Assembly: GCA_023014335.1 (NCBI GenBank)
Contig: JAECYW010000016.1
Location: 1,736,001 to 1,800,000 of the forward strand
Direction: 5' to 3'
Length of the DNA: 64,000 nt
Origin: Galerina marginata
Taxonomy: Eukaryota; Basidiomycota; Agaricomycetes; Agaricales; Galerinaceae
Shown: positions 11,400 through 24,059 of the stretch, piece after piece
How positions within the stretch are numbered: the first letter of the stretch is position 1
Layout of the letters: the number at the start of each line of letters is the position of its first letter
Made by a program: the position numbers and the translations under genes
The notes under the pieces: model-generated
The model's input: only the letters and a program-made list of their open reading frames with translations
Told to the model about the DNA's origin: nothing
The model's database searches: none

Positions 11400-14300
11400 T
11401 TAATGCACAATTTCCACGGTCAAGTCGCCCTGGTTAATGGAGTCGCCTAGAGGAAAAAAGGTGGAGTGGTTAGAAACTTTCTGCATATTGTATATAAGCT
11501 TTCACCTTCTTGAACAACCACACGTTTGACATGTCCAGAAACAGGTGCTGTGACAGCAGATTCCATCTGTCAAACGGAATCAATTATTTTTCTGAAAGAG
11601 GTCATGAAATAATTGAGTTGAAGCCCACCTTCATGGCGCTGAGAACTGCAGTGCATTTTTGTTATCAGCTGATGAGTATCTTCGAAGAAGTCCGTATATC
11701 ACCACGTACCACAAACAGGATCGCCTTTCTTGATCTCCTGGCCTTCTTTCACTCTCACTTCGACAACTACACCTGACATCGGGGCACCGACCGATCCAGG
11801 ATCAGACGTTGCTTTCTCCCGCGAAACAGTTTCAACAGCAGAGTTCTTATCTTCAACTGACACCGCGCGAACCTGTTAGAAGATTAGTCGATGTCCGTCA
11901 AGGTAAGATAGGCCAAGGAAAAGTACTTCGCCGTTGACTTCGAACCAAACATCGCGCTGGGCGCGACCTTCAACGACAGGCCCGACAGCCATGAGGCGAA
12001 TAATCAATGTCTTTCCTTTTTCGATGGAAATATGCATTTCTTCTCCGATGTCTGGACGACCCAAGAAATAACGGGTGGGGATTACGCTAGCGTGACCACA
12101 TCAAAAAAGACACTTTTACTGGAAAAACCTGAATACCTGAGATCACCATATTTCTCGATGAAGCCTTGGTATTCCTCGAAAACCTACAAGCAAGAAAATT
12201 ATTCTGTAAATTATGTTTAGACGATGGTGATCGACAAACCTTTGGATACATGACGTAAGAGGTAACATCCGCATCTGTGATGTGTTTCCCGAACTTGCTC
12301 CGTAGCTCAGCTTTGATCTTCTTGAAGTCCAATGGTTCCATTGTCGCACCAGGACGTCCATCAATCCTGGGTTTGTTCCTAATAATCTTTGAACGAAGAG
12401 GCTCTGGGAAGCCTCCCACAGGCTGTCCCAGATAACCCTGGAAGAATTCAACCACAGAGGATGGGAAATCGAGCTGATCAGCGCGCTCAAGGACGTCTTC
12501 TTTGCTGAGCGAATTCGAAGTCATCCATTGGGCAAAATCGCCAACAACTTTTGAAGATGGCGTGACCTAAGTATTGAATCTTGAAAACCTGACAAATGAG
12601 CACCACAATTTTTTACAAGTTACCTTGATGATATTACCGCACTTTAGACAGCGGGCAAGGTGTCAATTAAGATTGATGAACTGTTCGACATGCAAACTTA
12701 CAAGCTGGTTCGCTTCAATATACTTCTGCTTGATTACTGAGAAAAATGTTAGGACAACCTCTGGTTGACTTGAGCACAACACACCTGTCCACTGTGTTCC
12801 CAGACCCAGTTGGGAGGCTTGGAACTATCGGAAATGCAATCAAAAAAAGAAGTGGGCTTGAATGAAAAAAAAAATTCGCACGCACCATGAGGTTAGTGTA
12901 TTGACCGCCTGGCATTTCGTGATCGAATACACTGGAATCGGATGCTCGAACGTTGGCTTCGAAGCAGCTGTACAACATGCGGACTTGACTCCAATACAAA
13001 TTAAGGGCTTGAATATCCTCATAACGAATACCGGTTCCCAAGTGGGTCTGCTCCAAAGCCATGCAGACGGCACCCATAGAAGGCTGGGATGTCAACCCTG
13101 ACATGCCTAAAAATGAGAGATCATCGATTAAACTTGCGAAAAAAATTTCTGGAGATTAGGAGGGGTGCGCACTGTCAATAGCAACGTCGACCACGTCAGC
13201 GCCAGCAGCGGCACAAGCCAGCATACTTGCAGCTGCAATGCCCGCGGTATCATGCGAGTGAACATGGATAGGAAGATCAGGATGAGCCTTCCTAATGGCG
13301 CCGATTAATCTAAAAAATCACGAATATAAGTTCCTCGATTCGAGAAGAGAAACGGAAGTAATATCGATAACCCACATCCTAGCAGCCTCGGGTTTAAGCA
13401 AACCTGCCATGTCCTTAACGCCGAGTACATGAATACCCTCCTTCACGAGCTGGTCGACGAAGTCGAGGTAGTATTGGAGCGTATATTTCTTCTCGTTGGG
13501 GCTACCAACGTCGCCGCTATAGCACACGACTGCTTCGCACACACCACCGGCCTTCTTTGCAGCGTCGATTCCGAGTTTCATCTGCCATGTGATGTTAGTA
13601 ACCTCGAAACTTGTACCATCCCTCTCATGGAGCTCACATTTTCTGGAATCAACGTGAGATATATAATAATCAGGGCAATTGTATATTTAGAGGGACCCAC
13701 CGAAATAATTCAAAGAATCAAAGACTCGGAAAATGTCCAAACCATTCTCGACCGCCTTCTTGGAGAAATCGTAGATGGCGTTGTCACTGATAATAGTGAG
13801 CACCATTCTTGAGACTATGTTACAAAGACTCACGGGTAGCTGGTATAGCCAACACCATTGGCACCACGGACCAAAGCTTGGAAGGGGATATTTGGGACTA
13901 ATTTGCGAAGCGTGCGCTATAGCCGAAAATTAGTTAATGTACACTGGACGACAAAGGCAGAGAAGCTGTACCAGGCGTTCCCAAGGATCCTCATACAAGA
14001 AACGCATCGCAACATCGAATGTAGCACCACCCCAGCATTCGATACTATAAGCATTAGCCAATGCATAGCTAGTCTCCTTTGCGATGTTGACCATGTCGAT
14101 TGTGCGCAAACGAGTTGCCAGAAGAGACTGGTGGGCGTCACGCCAGGTAGTGTCCATGATCAAAGTTCCAGGATAATCGCGAACGGCTTTGGCAAAGGCT
14201 TCTGGGCCTTGTTCAACGATGATATTGCGCCATCCGACCTGGCAAGGGAATGTGGTGTCGAGAGGGGGCCCGTTGGGATCTTCTCTATTCTGAAGCTTGG

Positions 14301-16405
14301 GGATGACAATTTCGGTCTTGAGGCCTGGTTCTCCCTGAAATTTATTACGAGGGTTAAGATATAAAAAAAGGGTTAAATAAGTCGGACGAACACTTTGGCC
14401 TTTGATGGAGCTTCCATTCACAGCAAGGTCTCCGAGGTACGCCAGCAATTTTTGGGCACGGTTTTGGCTTTGAACCAGCTTGAAGAGATCCGGAGTATCG
14501 TCGATGAACTGAAGCAGGGAAATGAATAAATGTCGGCATAATAAAAGCTTAGAACATACGGTTGTCCAGGTCTTTCCCCCGATAAAGATGTCGTGAGTAA
14601 GCAGACGGAACAGGAAAGGGATATTAGTCTGTGATAGATAGAGATCAATTCAGAAACAATGGGCAGGTGCCTATCTGCGAACCTTGACACCACGAATGCG
14701 GAACTCAACGAGAGCACGAAGCATCTTCCGTCGCGCAACCTCATAAGTGGTCCCGCTGACGGTACACTTGACCAGTAAACTATCGTAGTGAGGCTGGAAG
14801 ACGCAGGTTTAATTGGTCACTATATGGTACAGGATAAAATCAGCCATACCGTGATTTGAGCTCCAGCAAAACCTGAACTGGCGTCCAGGCGAACACCGTT
14901 TCCACCTGCGCTTCGGTAAACTTCAATTTTTCCAGTATCGGGCTGGAATCCTAGGGCTGCGTCCTCAGTGGTAATACGGCATTGAATGGCAAAACCGCGC
15001 TTTGTAATGGCGTCTTGAGTGAGGCCGAGTTGGGGCAATGTGGCACCAGCTGCGATCTGAATTTGGGCAGCGACGATGTCGATTCCAGTGATCTCCTCTA
15101 TGAAAAAATAGAAACGTTAAATGTCGGCAGAAATATGGTCTGAGGTTTATTCTCACCAGTGATAGTGTGCTCGACCTGAATACGGGGGTTGATCTCGATA
15201 AAATAATGCCTTCCCATTTGGTCAACCAAGAACTCGGCAGTACCAGCATTCCTGTATCCAACGCTTTTCGCCAGCTTAATTGCATCGGAAAGAATTGCTT
15301 GTCGGACCTCTTCGGGCAGATGAGTCGCTGGAGCCACTTCCACGACTTTCTGGTGTCGGCGCTGAACGGAACAGTCACGCTCAAAAAGATGGATAGTGTT
15401 GCCAACAGCATCAGCAAGGAGTTGGACCTCGATGTGTCTTGGGCGTTCAAGGAAGCGTTCAATGAAAACTGTCCCGTCTCCAAAAGCAGCCTTGGCCTCG
15501 CTTACTGCACGCTCGAAGGAGCTCTTGAAGTCGGATTGCTCTCTGACAACGCGCATTCCTCGTCCACCGCCACCCATGGCAGCCTTGATGATGACTGGGA
15601 AACCGTACTCTTGGATAAACGACTCTCCATCCTTGTATGTGTCTACAGGCCCTGGTGTACCTGGGACGACTGGAACACCGACTTTCATAGCTATACAACC
15701 CAGAAGGAATCAAAATGGGGAACATGTTTCATTGGTAATCGGCCTCACCAAGTGTCCTGGCCTTTGTCTTGTCTCCAAGCCCATCTATGACTTCTGGGGT
15801 CGGCCCAACGAAAGCAATACCAGCTTGCTCGACCTTTCTTGCGAATCCCGCATTTTCGGACAGGAACCCGTATCTGTTGGGTAGTTAATAAAATAGTCCA
15901 TTTAAAGGGTGAATGGTTTACCCTGGATGTATCATGTCAACCCCATGTTCGAGAGCGATCCTAATGATATCATCTTGGGCAAGATATGCGCCTACAGGGG
16001 TTAGCCCTTTTCCAACTTGATAAGCTTCATCGGACTGGTTGAACGAGTATTATTTAAAAGTCGACTGTGTCTGTATCATCTGTAAACAAACCTTTTGACG
16101 ATGAGCCGATAAGCGATCTTCAAATGAGTAGATTGCCACGGTATGCATAGCGAGTTCATGTGCAGTCCGGAAGACTCGTATAGCGATTTCCTACGCGTCG
16201 AAGTCATGCTAAGTGACGGTGATCGAGGAAGTCGTAAACAACGCACCCCACGATTAGCAACAAGGATCTTCGTCAATGGGCCACCATGTCCGGCAGCTTT
16301 CCTCCTCATCGTCTGGATGGAGTGCACTGGCGTTCCAGGAGCGCTGGGAGAACCAGCGAACATCGCGGCCAGCCTTGGGGGGTGCAGTGTAGTTTCTGAA
16401 GCCAT
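11400..16405 (-). CDS. pyruvate carboxylase
   Basis: Biotin- and ATP-dependent carboxylation of pyruvate to oxaloacetate, an anaplerotic feed for the TCA cycle and gluconeogenesis. The minus-strand gene runs from ATG at 16405 ([18 protein letters not shown]) to TAA at 11402-11400 with more than a dozen short introns. Biotin carboxylase: [11 protein letters not shown]-grasp loop [41 protein letters not shown]. Carboxyltransferase: [51 protein letters not shown]. Biotinyl domain: [10 protein letters not shown], then the AMKM acceptor, whose Lys codon (11631-11629) is the last before a 62-nt intron (11628-11567). The end reads [14 protein letters not shown]. No mitochondrial presequence is visible, in line with cytosolic fungal enzymes. 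All catalytic landmarks checked are intact. Confidence 0.96.
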
Positions 16406-18390
16406 GGTCGCCACAATCTAGCACGGTGAAGATGGTGGATGGTGGTAACCTTGACGGAAGGGGAAAAAAACTTATACGGAAGCTGATAAGCCGAGGATAC
16501 CAACCAACGGGCGTTCTGTCCAATTCTACTGCAACGGCAACGAACAAAAATTGGGAGAGAACGCTAGCGAGACTCGAAATCTATATCAACTCGCGCCACA
16601 TATTTACAAGATCCGGCCTTAAGGCGGGTTGGCATTAGCGGACGCTCCGCACATCTCCACTTCCCGCTCTCCTTCCTACTATCTCCCGTCATTTACTTTC
16701 TAAGCTCAGGTGAAAACATTTTATATACACACTTGCTCTATGGAAGGAAGGCAAAATAACTGGTATTGCCATCGATCAGTCTATCTTCCTGAGAGAGCGA
16801 CGGCCATGTGATAATTTAAATTAGCTGGGTGAATCAATAAATAGTATACGGAACGGAAAACAGACAGGTATAGCGTCCTTCCGTTTGTGTCCGACATTCA
16901 CACTGGGCGCAAAAGCCCTTTTTGAGTGATGGAAAATGTGATTCTCAACCATTTAAAAATAACGATTTTATCGGCAACTGAAAAGAGTGTTCAGATCCAT
17001 AAATTAGAATTTGATTTTGCAATACATTTTGCCAGCGAAACCTTCAAATAAACCATTTCATATGGGTTCAGAAAGAAAATGTAGGTTGAAATATCTCATT
17101 CGAGATAAATATGGGACCAAATTTACTTGAAATTTTCGAGATGAGCCAATTTACCTGTACATTGGGCTCTACCTTTTTGCAAAATTGTTTGAAAAGTTTC
17201 AACTCCACCGTCTCTTGTCTCAGGTGAAGAAATTTTATTCGCAACTTCTTGTGCACACTTTAATCATATTCAAGCTCATCCAATTCTTTCTCAGTGATGG
17301 AAAATGTGCTATCAAATTTAGTCTGATGTAAAGAATAATATTTGATATCGGGCCAAAGGTTTATTGGCACAATAAAAACGAGAAGGATGTTGAATTATTT
17401 CTACTCCTTTTCAGAAGGTAAATAGGCTATAGAAAAATAGAAATTTTCAGTGTCTAAAAAACCAATGAACACTACCGGTCATAGACCTGGTCCGTGGCGG
17501 GCGGGTAGCTACGGTCGCTTTACCGAATATGATCCGGGCAGATTGGGAACCCGCCGGATCAAAACTCCTCAAAACTTGTGTCTCTTGCGGCGCCAGATCT
17601 TTCCAATTGATCTCGAGTATATCACTTCACTTTCGTCGCGTGAACTGCCACTACGCGACATAGGCTGTAAATTCCAGAGCATGTTTGTAATTCGTCCTTA
17701 ATGGCTTCCAGTCGTTATTCCGGGCGGTGTCTATGGCGGTCAAAGAAAGTGCAAGCAGAAGTTTTGACTCCAGGTGTGAATGAAGCCTAGCCTTGGCCCA
17801 TAATGAGAAAGTGGTCTTCGTCAGCCAAGATATGGACTTACATAGGGTATATCCACTCATCCACTAAACTGAAACCAAAACCAAAATTGAAGCGACTTCA
17901 GAATTGAATAATGCCCGAGGAGTGATCGAGTGATCATGATCGCCGTTAATCTCGCCATGTCCCATTAGTGTTACGTGATCAAAGAAACCATGGTTGGTTG
18001 ATCGTGGCAAAAGTGCAGGCTAGTGCGGCCAGCAATGTTCTGCTTCCCTCTTGACTAATACGACCGCCGCGATTGCTCTATTGTACTTATCATGAGGATT
18101 TATCAGTCGATCATGGTTACATTATGGACCGACTATGGATAAGCGATGGGCGGGCGGGTGAATTTTTTCGTTCCTCGCCCTTCTTTCCCTCATACCGGTG
18201 AGTAAGATCCACAACCCTTACCATCTGGCTTTCTAATTGTGCCGCGGTACATCCTAGTGACAAGAATTGTGTTCTTCATCGATGCAAATCCTCTTTCTTG
18301 ACCTGAATGAGTCCGAGAGCCTGCCTTTACGATTCATTATTGTATTTGTGGTCGGAATTTTCATGATGGTAAACATTTACGGCAACATGA
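16406..18390. other. intergenic, partly AT-rich
   Basis: Upstream of pyruvate carboxylase. The stretch of about 16800-17450 is clearly more AT-rich than its flanks and may be a decayed insertion. No supported gene; an 82-codon frame near 17456-17701 is not recognised. Confidence 0.4.
16925..17308 (+). repeat. 16-bp direct repeat in AT-rich spacer
   Basis: AGTGATGGAAAATGTG occurs at 16925-16940 and again at 17293-17308, 368 bp apart, near the two ends of the AT-rich patch. It could bound an old insertion or be a sequence duplication; no inverted ends were found. Confidence 0.45.
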
Positions 18391-18902
18391 AAAAATACCT
18401 GCGACGTTAGCAAAAGTCACGATAGACAACGCTTTGCGACCATTTCTGCGGGGCCGTCGTCTGCATCTTCAAGTGGTAACAGAGATCACCGTGAACTCTC
18501 AGACGTTGAAGCTGATGACTCGAGTCGTTTCATGGGCAGTAAAAGCGCAAGAGAAAGTCACAGAGCACAGCTAGCCGACTTGCAGGAGGGCCTTCAAGCG
18601 ATAGCCAGCTCTCTATGGTTGACGTAGGATCAAAACATGATGTGGTACGCCCCATCAATGGTTGTCTAGTATCTCAGATTCTCACTAATACTGACTGACC
18701 ATTTGCTTCTAATTTAGGATTCCCTACGTTATCCTGACATTTCAATGGCGAACGCAGAGGTACCAGTCGACTCAAGGCCCTTACCTGATCAGGTTGATAC
18801 TGAAATAGAACCGGAGCTCCTTACTCAGCGAGTTCGGAGGCTCACAGAACGTGCTTTGGCTATGCTTGCGGATAGTTTGCCCGAAGGACCCGGAGTTTTG
18901 TA
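18391..18902 (+). CDS. fragment of a small acidic protein, possibly broken
   Basis: Two coding-like stretches flank an intron-like gap: about 18420-18620 (ending RAQLADLQEGLQAIASSL) and, after CTAATTTAG at about 18717, an exon beginning DSLRYPDISMANAEVP and ending EGPGVL with TAA near 18902. Joining them needs a one-base shift near 18613, so the gene may be broken. It lies directly 5' of transposase relic A and may be part of the same element. Product unknown. Confidence 0.3.
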
Positions 18903-20470
18903 ATCCGACGTCGAGAACCCAGGCGCTGACACCGTAGTCCCCGAGGCAGAGTCAGCTTCGCCGCCCCGTTTGCCCTTCCGCATTCACATTTGCCGTATCT
19001 TCAAGACTGCGGCGAGCAAATTTGGTTTGATGCGAACATACCATGGTCGTACAAGCCGGGTTCTGCAAACTCAGGGTGTGCCGCACCTTCATCACCGCAA
19101 CCTCACTGAATTGTCAAGAACGCATGCAGTGGACCCGCCTCTAAGGATTTACATTGGCACCCTTCGAGGAACACTGGACGCCGCCCTGGAATTCACAACA
19201 GAAGGAACGTGTCTATAGTGAAGTTTATTCATTACAGGCGTTTCTGGATGCAGACCGGGTTCTTCAACCCTCGCCCCTGGAACCTGGGTGTGATCTCCCG
19301 CAATATGTTGTGGCGCTCATGCTGTATTTGGATGCAACTCGTGTGGCACAGTTCGGGCAGGCGAACTCTGGCCAATATATGCTGACATCGGTAACGGGTC
19401 AAAATACGTGAGAGGACAACCATCTGCAAATGCAGGGTACAATGTTGCATTCTGTCCATCAGTAAGTTTTCGCCGTTAGTCTCACATTGTAGCAATCATT
19501 TGAATATAATATTGGCTAGCTTATGGACTCTATCACCGACTTCATTTTGATCAGGAAAGGTATCAGCACCATTACTGGCTCATTGTCGACGAGAATTGTA
19601 CCATGGCTGCTGGAAGATTATTCTTCACGATATGTTCCTCGTGGCCTATTCAGAAGCGGGTTAAGGCTGCGCGGTCTTTAATTTACCAGAAAGGATATGT
19701 TGTCAATAGTACCCATGTCAAGGACTTGCTCAAGGGAGATTCTCTTGTGCCGACAGAAGCAAGTTTTTCCATTTCTTTACGTTGATTTTGAAGGGCTAAT
19801 GCTGGGCTAACGGGTCTTTAGAACGCATTTTCAGAACAACTATACCAATTCGGACTCAACCTCTTTGCATTGATTGTTGTTGACCTCATGCATGAACTTG
19901 AACTCGAACTTGGTATCTGGAAGGCGCTGACGGCCCATGGACAAATCACGGTCCCTGAGTTTAATGCCGGGTAATGTTTGTTTCCTTTGTTCTAATATAT
20001 TTTCCCTCTGGCGAATGCCAGGCCTCTGAAGTTTCCGACAGGTCGCCACCTCCGGTCGATCAACCATACGGAATTTTCCTTACGACGTCGCAGATTTGTC
20101 TAAGCTTGCAGCACGCAACTATGAGGATATTCTTCAGTGCTGTATCCCTTTCTTTTCACCTGCAAAATTACGAATGCATACCGACACGACCCTTCGTATC
20201 TTCAAGGAAACAAGTATCCTACTGGGAAATGCGTTACTTGGCCAACGAGACATACAAGCACTCCAAAACCCGCGAAACTGACAAGGAAGAATTGGTCGAG
20301 TTTGGTCGACCGTCCACGACAGCGAGCAACTATAAAGACAGCACAACCACTCAGAATATCTACGATCAGGCCAGGCCACTACATTGGCATTCTGACATAT
20401 TCAACTCCTGTCGAGCAAAGGCACATCGGCCTTGCAACTTGAACTTCGTGACAACGATTGATTAAAACGA
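18903..20470 (+). pseudogene. transposase relic A (Plavaka/CACTA-like)
   Basis: Pieces of one mushroom transposase-like protein appear in order on the plus strand in shifting frames: KERVYSEVYSLQAFLDADR and EPGCDLPQYVVALMLYLDA (from about 19200), then an ATRVAQFGQA block, KYVRGQPSANAGYNVAFCPS, KAARSLIYQKGYVVNS (about 19660), FSEQLYQFGLNLFALIVVDL with HELELELGIWK (19830-19925), and LAARNYEDILQCC with AKLRMHTDTTLRI (20100-20200). The conserved motif is normally HE(F/L)ELG(V/I)WK, so this copy carries an extra Glu-Leu pair. The segment between the last two blocks is missing. Frameshifts and stops make it non-functional. The family name is from recollection of mushroom proteomes. Confidence 0.75.
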
Positions 20471-20666
20471 TGATCAATAACTTTTATATCTTCACCAATC
20501 TGACTCTCTGAGATGAAACTCGAGCGACTGCGGTCAACGTCGCCAGCAGTAAGTTTCAATTTGCATAGTGATTATACATGCAGATGCAGTGTAAACTATC
20601 ACGTCCCAGCATGAAACAAGATGCTCTCCCTGTGCCGACGAAATAGGTATGTATACGTAGTTGTAT

Positions 20667-21833
20667 TTATTTGTTGCGCAGCTTCATTTTCATAGCAGTT
20701 AATTCCACCACAACGAGATGCAACCCTTCTTCCACCATCTCTGCATCCTCCGCCACTACAAATGGGAGGACGGCAATCGAAAACTTGTCTGAATGCCACC
20801 GAAGGAGCTCGATCCTTAATATTGTCGTTAAATCAGGGACGGAGCCAACTCTCTCTTTGTGGGTGATAAACTGGCTTATCTTCTCCTCAGTTAAATCCAA
20901 TAGCTGGAAGGGACCTGCTCCAAGAATGGGCCAGGGAATCTGGCTAAACGACAATGACCCTTTGCATAGTAAATGGGTCTTTGATCGCAGCTCAGTCCAG
21001 CGCTCGTCGTAGCGATTGAACTGTACTTGGCGATTCTGTAACGGCCACACTATCACAACCATAAACTCGGTGGGAAATAAGTTACTAACCTCTATTGCTC
21101 TCATCTTCGCTTCTTTTATCCTTTTCGACCTGGCCTCCTGCTGTTCCTTCCTCTGCTGCTTTGCGTTCTCCTGTTTAATCCTCTGCCTCTCCTGCCCCTT
21201 CGCCAATCTTTCTCGCTGTTTTTTCCACGCCTCTTCCACTTTCACATGTGCCGCTATCGCTTCGCGCCTGAGCTGATCTTTGTGCCTGAGTTCAGCCTCG
21301 CGCCTATGCTCCGCCTCCTGCCTAAGATCCGCCTCACGCTTCAGGTCCTCCTCCTGCCTGATCTTTGCCTCCTGCCTGATCTTTTCCTCCTGCATGATCT
21401 CTGCCTCCCGCCTCACTTCTGCCTCCAGCCTGGTCTCTGCCTCCCGCCTCTCTGCCTGGTGCCTGGTTTCCTCTTCCTCGTTGCTCTCCTCCTCTGATCT
21501 GAGCGCCGCTCGGCACCTTCTCCCACCCTCAGGCCTTATATCCTGCGAGACATACTCTGCATCTATTATCATAGGAACGTCGTCTTTGACGTCCACTAAA
21601 ACATCCTGAAAGGACTTGAGAAGATATTCTTCCACAGTCAATCATGCGCAAACCTGACTACCTGTCCCTTCTGATCTGTCTTGTGTATTCGGATTACTAG
21701 TTCTCAATTTGAAATTCTGCGAAAGTTGTGCTTTCCAAAATGCAGATGATTGAGCGCCTCCTAGTTTCCTCGATTTCTGCTTCGCGAGTCTGTTGTCTTG
21801 TAACCTGACTTTGTCTGCATCATTTCGTGACAT
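20667..21833 (-). CDS. NFKBIL1-like coiled-coil protein
   Basis: Two exons: 21833-21654 (from MSRNDADKVRLQDNRLAKQK) and 21605-20667, separated by a 48-nt intron (21653-21606, GTTTGC...TTTCAG with an internal TTGACTG). Predicted 372 aa. Roughly residues 90-190 form a long charged coiled coil built of RREAE/RQEAE-type units. The C-terminal part (IPWPILG, then LRIELLRWHSDKF) matches the WHPD(K/R)F-type domain shared by NF-kappa-B inhibitor-like 1 proteins and many basidiomycete proteins; here the usual Pro is Ser. Molecular role in fungi is unknown; human NFKBIL1 is tied to RNA processing. An in-frame ATG at 22067 could extend the N-terminus by 78 residues. The frame is intact. Confidence 0.75.
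21270..21490 (-). repeat. 15-bp coding minisatellite
   Basis: Imperfect 15-bp units, read on the plus strand as CCTCCTGCCTGATCT-like blocks, repeat more than ten times. They encode the alternating REAE(L/I)RQEA heptad-like units of the NFKBIL1-like protein and keep the frame. Confidence 0.7.
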
Positions 21834-22134
21834 TAGGTAGATGATGGCGAGTATGGGAGGTGGGTTATCGTGGCCTAACAGGGAACCTAATGAAAGGCGG
21901 TTATAGGCATTGGAACATTTGATGGCTGTGTTCGCATGCGGCATGACAGCCGAAATGGATGGGAATGCACATATGTTTCGACAGACATGTACCTTTGTTT
22001 TCGGGCTCGCTGGGTTTGTCTGTGAATGCCCTCGAATGCCCTTTGTTTCCTCTGCACTTGTTAGCATGGCTTTCCGGACCTTGCAGGTATAAGTTGCGGA
22101 CGGGAGTCATCTTTTCGCACAAGATTTTTAGTCA

Positions 22135-22832
22135 ATGGCCGACTTCCTCCCCCACTTTCAAGAAGTGGCAAATGTGACGGTAAGCTGAATGGCCTCCTCT
22201 TCTTTGATCAGCTTTTTAACCTTCGCCATTCACGATACCTGTCAGGTTTTGCTTGATGACTTCGAAAGACAGTTAGAAGATAGTCGACTCAAACTCAGCG
22301 AGCTAGAGCAAATCTCTACCGCTATAGGACCGAATTTACCTGGATACACATCCAGGTTGGAATTCCTACATGTGCGTCTTTGGTTAATTTATTTCGAAAC
22401 TCAAGGCATGAATTGAAAACCGGCCAGCATGAGCTTTTTAGCCAGATAGATGATTTCCTCGACACAACCCAGAAGATGCTCGAACTCTTCGAAATCGCCA
22501 ATTGCCTTGATGCTGCTGCCTTCAATCATTCAGATTATCCTCCTCCAGACGTGATCGGTTATGTCATGTTTCAACTTGTAAGTTCACTACAATACCACTT
22601 GACTAATTGGCCTAACGATCTCCATCATCCTGCTCTAGGTGTATTTGTATGGATTGGTAAGTTATTTAGCCCTTAGCGGCTTAGCCTAGTCTTTACCTGA
22701 CACCTTTTAACTTCCTAGATGATTGTGCGTGCCAGAGTTGGTGGATATCTGCCGCATCTGATAGCATTGGACGAAGAACTCGAACATCTTTGGACTGGAG
22801 TACAGGCCCGATTACAGAATGAGGGTTATTGA
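22135..22832 (+). CDS. five-exon 150-aa coiled-coil protein, unknown function
   Basis: Exons 22135-22179, 22246-22371, 22428-22577, 22639-22656 and 22719-22832 join with all introns in phase 0 to 150 aa. It begins MADFLPHFQEVANVT and ends VQARLQNEGY. The middle is helical and acidic (ERQLEDSRLKLSELEQ) and the C-terminal half has a conserved-looking LVYLYGLMIVRARVGGYLPH. Exon 4 is only 18 nt (VYLYGL). I recall similar small proteins in other Agaricomycetes but know no function. All donors are GTAAG/GTGCG and acceptors CAG/TAG, so the model is firm although the role is not. Confidence 0.7.
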
Positions 22833-23534
22833 AGGGCAGGGATAGGAGGAGAACCGTGACCTCAATTCTCGCGATCGGCATTAGGCGTCTCTTGAGGAGG
22901 CGCAATCACCCGTCTGGGTTTCACGCTGGGTTTCACGCTCGGAAATGAATTCGCTAAACTCGATTTCCCTCCCAGGTAATATTCTCCTTCTTTCCTTCCT
23001 GTATGTCACTTTTAGCTAAATTGTTCAACCGGTTTTTTGTGCCAAAATATATACGGGTATTGTTCCTTTTATAGGGTAGTCATATAAAGTGACCGCAATA
23101 CTCGGATGGCGAAGCCTCGGAGCATTGCCTCCGCAGATTGCGGTTACCTCGTAGTTCCGCACCCTGGCTTTCGACAATGTAAACCTCATAGAATGTGGAC
23201 TCCTCGTCCAAATTCGGACCTCCGCTCTTTATCAATTTGACGGGCACTGCGCCAGGATTTCGTCGTGGAATTTCTCCTCAATTCCAGTTTCAAGTTTGGC
23301 TAAAAGTTTCTGACCTCGTCTCGGAATATCTTTCTACACAAGGTCGGCTCTGCTGAGGATTCGGATAAGATAAGCATTCGCATTTCTAGGCCAGGCTCAT
23401 ATCCGAGGATATCATCCAATCCTCTCATTTGTGGATGGCAGATTATGTGACACCTGTTAAGCAGGCCACCGCAGAGGTGAGGCGAGAATCACCGGCTGAC
23501 TCATCCTGTGCAACGCCTTCTCGAACAAACAAAC
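22833..23534. other. intergenic, no gene seen
   Basis: Short frames only, mildly GC-rich near 23100-23250. Confidence 0.4.
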
Positions 23535-23813
23535 ATGCGGATCACGGTGGTCTTGTTTCTTCTTTGGTCCACTGCCTCATTGCTCAGTTCTGTCTTCGCC
23601 TCACTCTCTGGATTCAGTTGCTATGCCGTTCTCCCTCTGGGTGTATTCTGCCGGTATTCATTAAACTCTCAGACATGCAACAATAATGGACTCTGCGGTA
23701 TTTGTGGCATGAATTCATACGAGGGTTGTGAGGAGTGCTACAACGGACGAACAAGGTATGTTTCCAGTCATCCTTAAGTTCAACGCGTCACTCTTATCCA
23801 TAGTGCGACATAG
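23535..23813 (+). CDS. small cysteine-rich secreted protein
   Basis: Exon 1 (23535-23755) and exon 2 (23804-23813) flank a 48-nt intron (GTATGT...CCATAG) and give a 76-aa product. The first ~22 residues (MRITVVLFLLWSTASLLSS...) are a typical signal peptide. The mature part holds seven Cys in about 50 residues (FSCYAV, VFCRYS, QTCNNNGLCGICG, EGCEECYN). Without splicing the frame would run 8 codons further and end YVSSHP. Such short secreted Cys-rich proteins are common in fungi and include effectors and surface proteins; no named family was recognised. Confidence 0.65.
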
Positions 23814-24059
23814 GATATATCTTCTGCTTGATCAAACATGCGTTGGGCTTATCGTTGACATTACCATCAATGCTTCGAAGCAGCCACACCACCTCCGCGC
23901 TCGGGGCAAAATACATTTCATCGCCCGCCATCCTCCCTGCTTATCATTTCCTTTTGCCTTTCCTAACGCCACACTACATCTGGTTCTCTTGCTGCCTCAT
24001 CCACAACCACGTTTGACTAATGCCACGAAGCCAACGTCGCTGTCAGTCCAACGGCATCC

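Noticed and set aside
15167..15790. 207-codon plus-strand frame inside the pyruvate carboxylase region
   Set aside because: It is the antisense shadow of the conserved biotin carboxylase exons.
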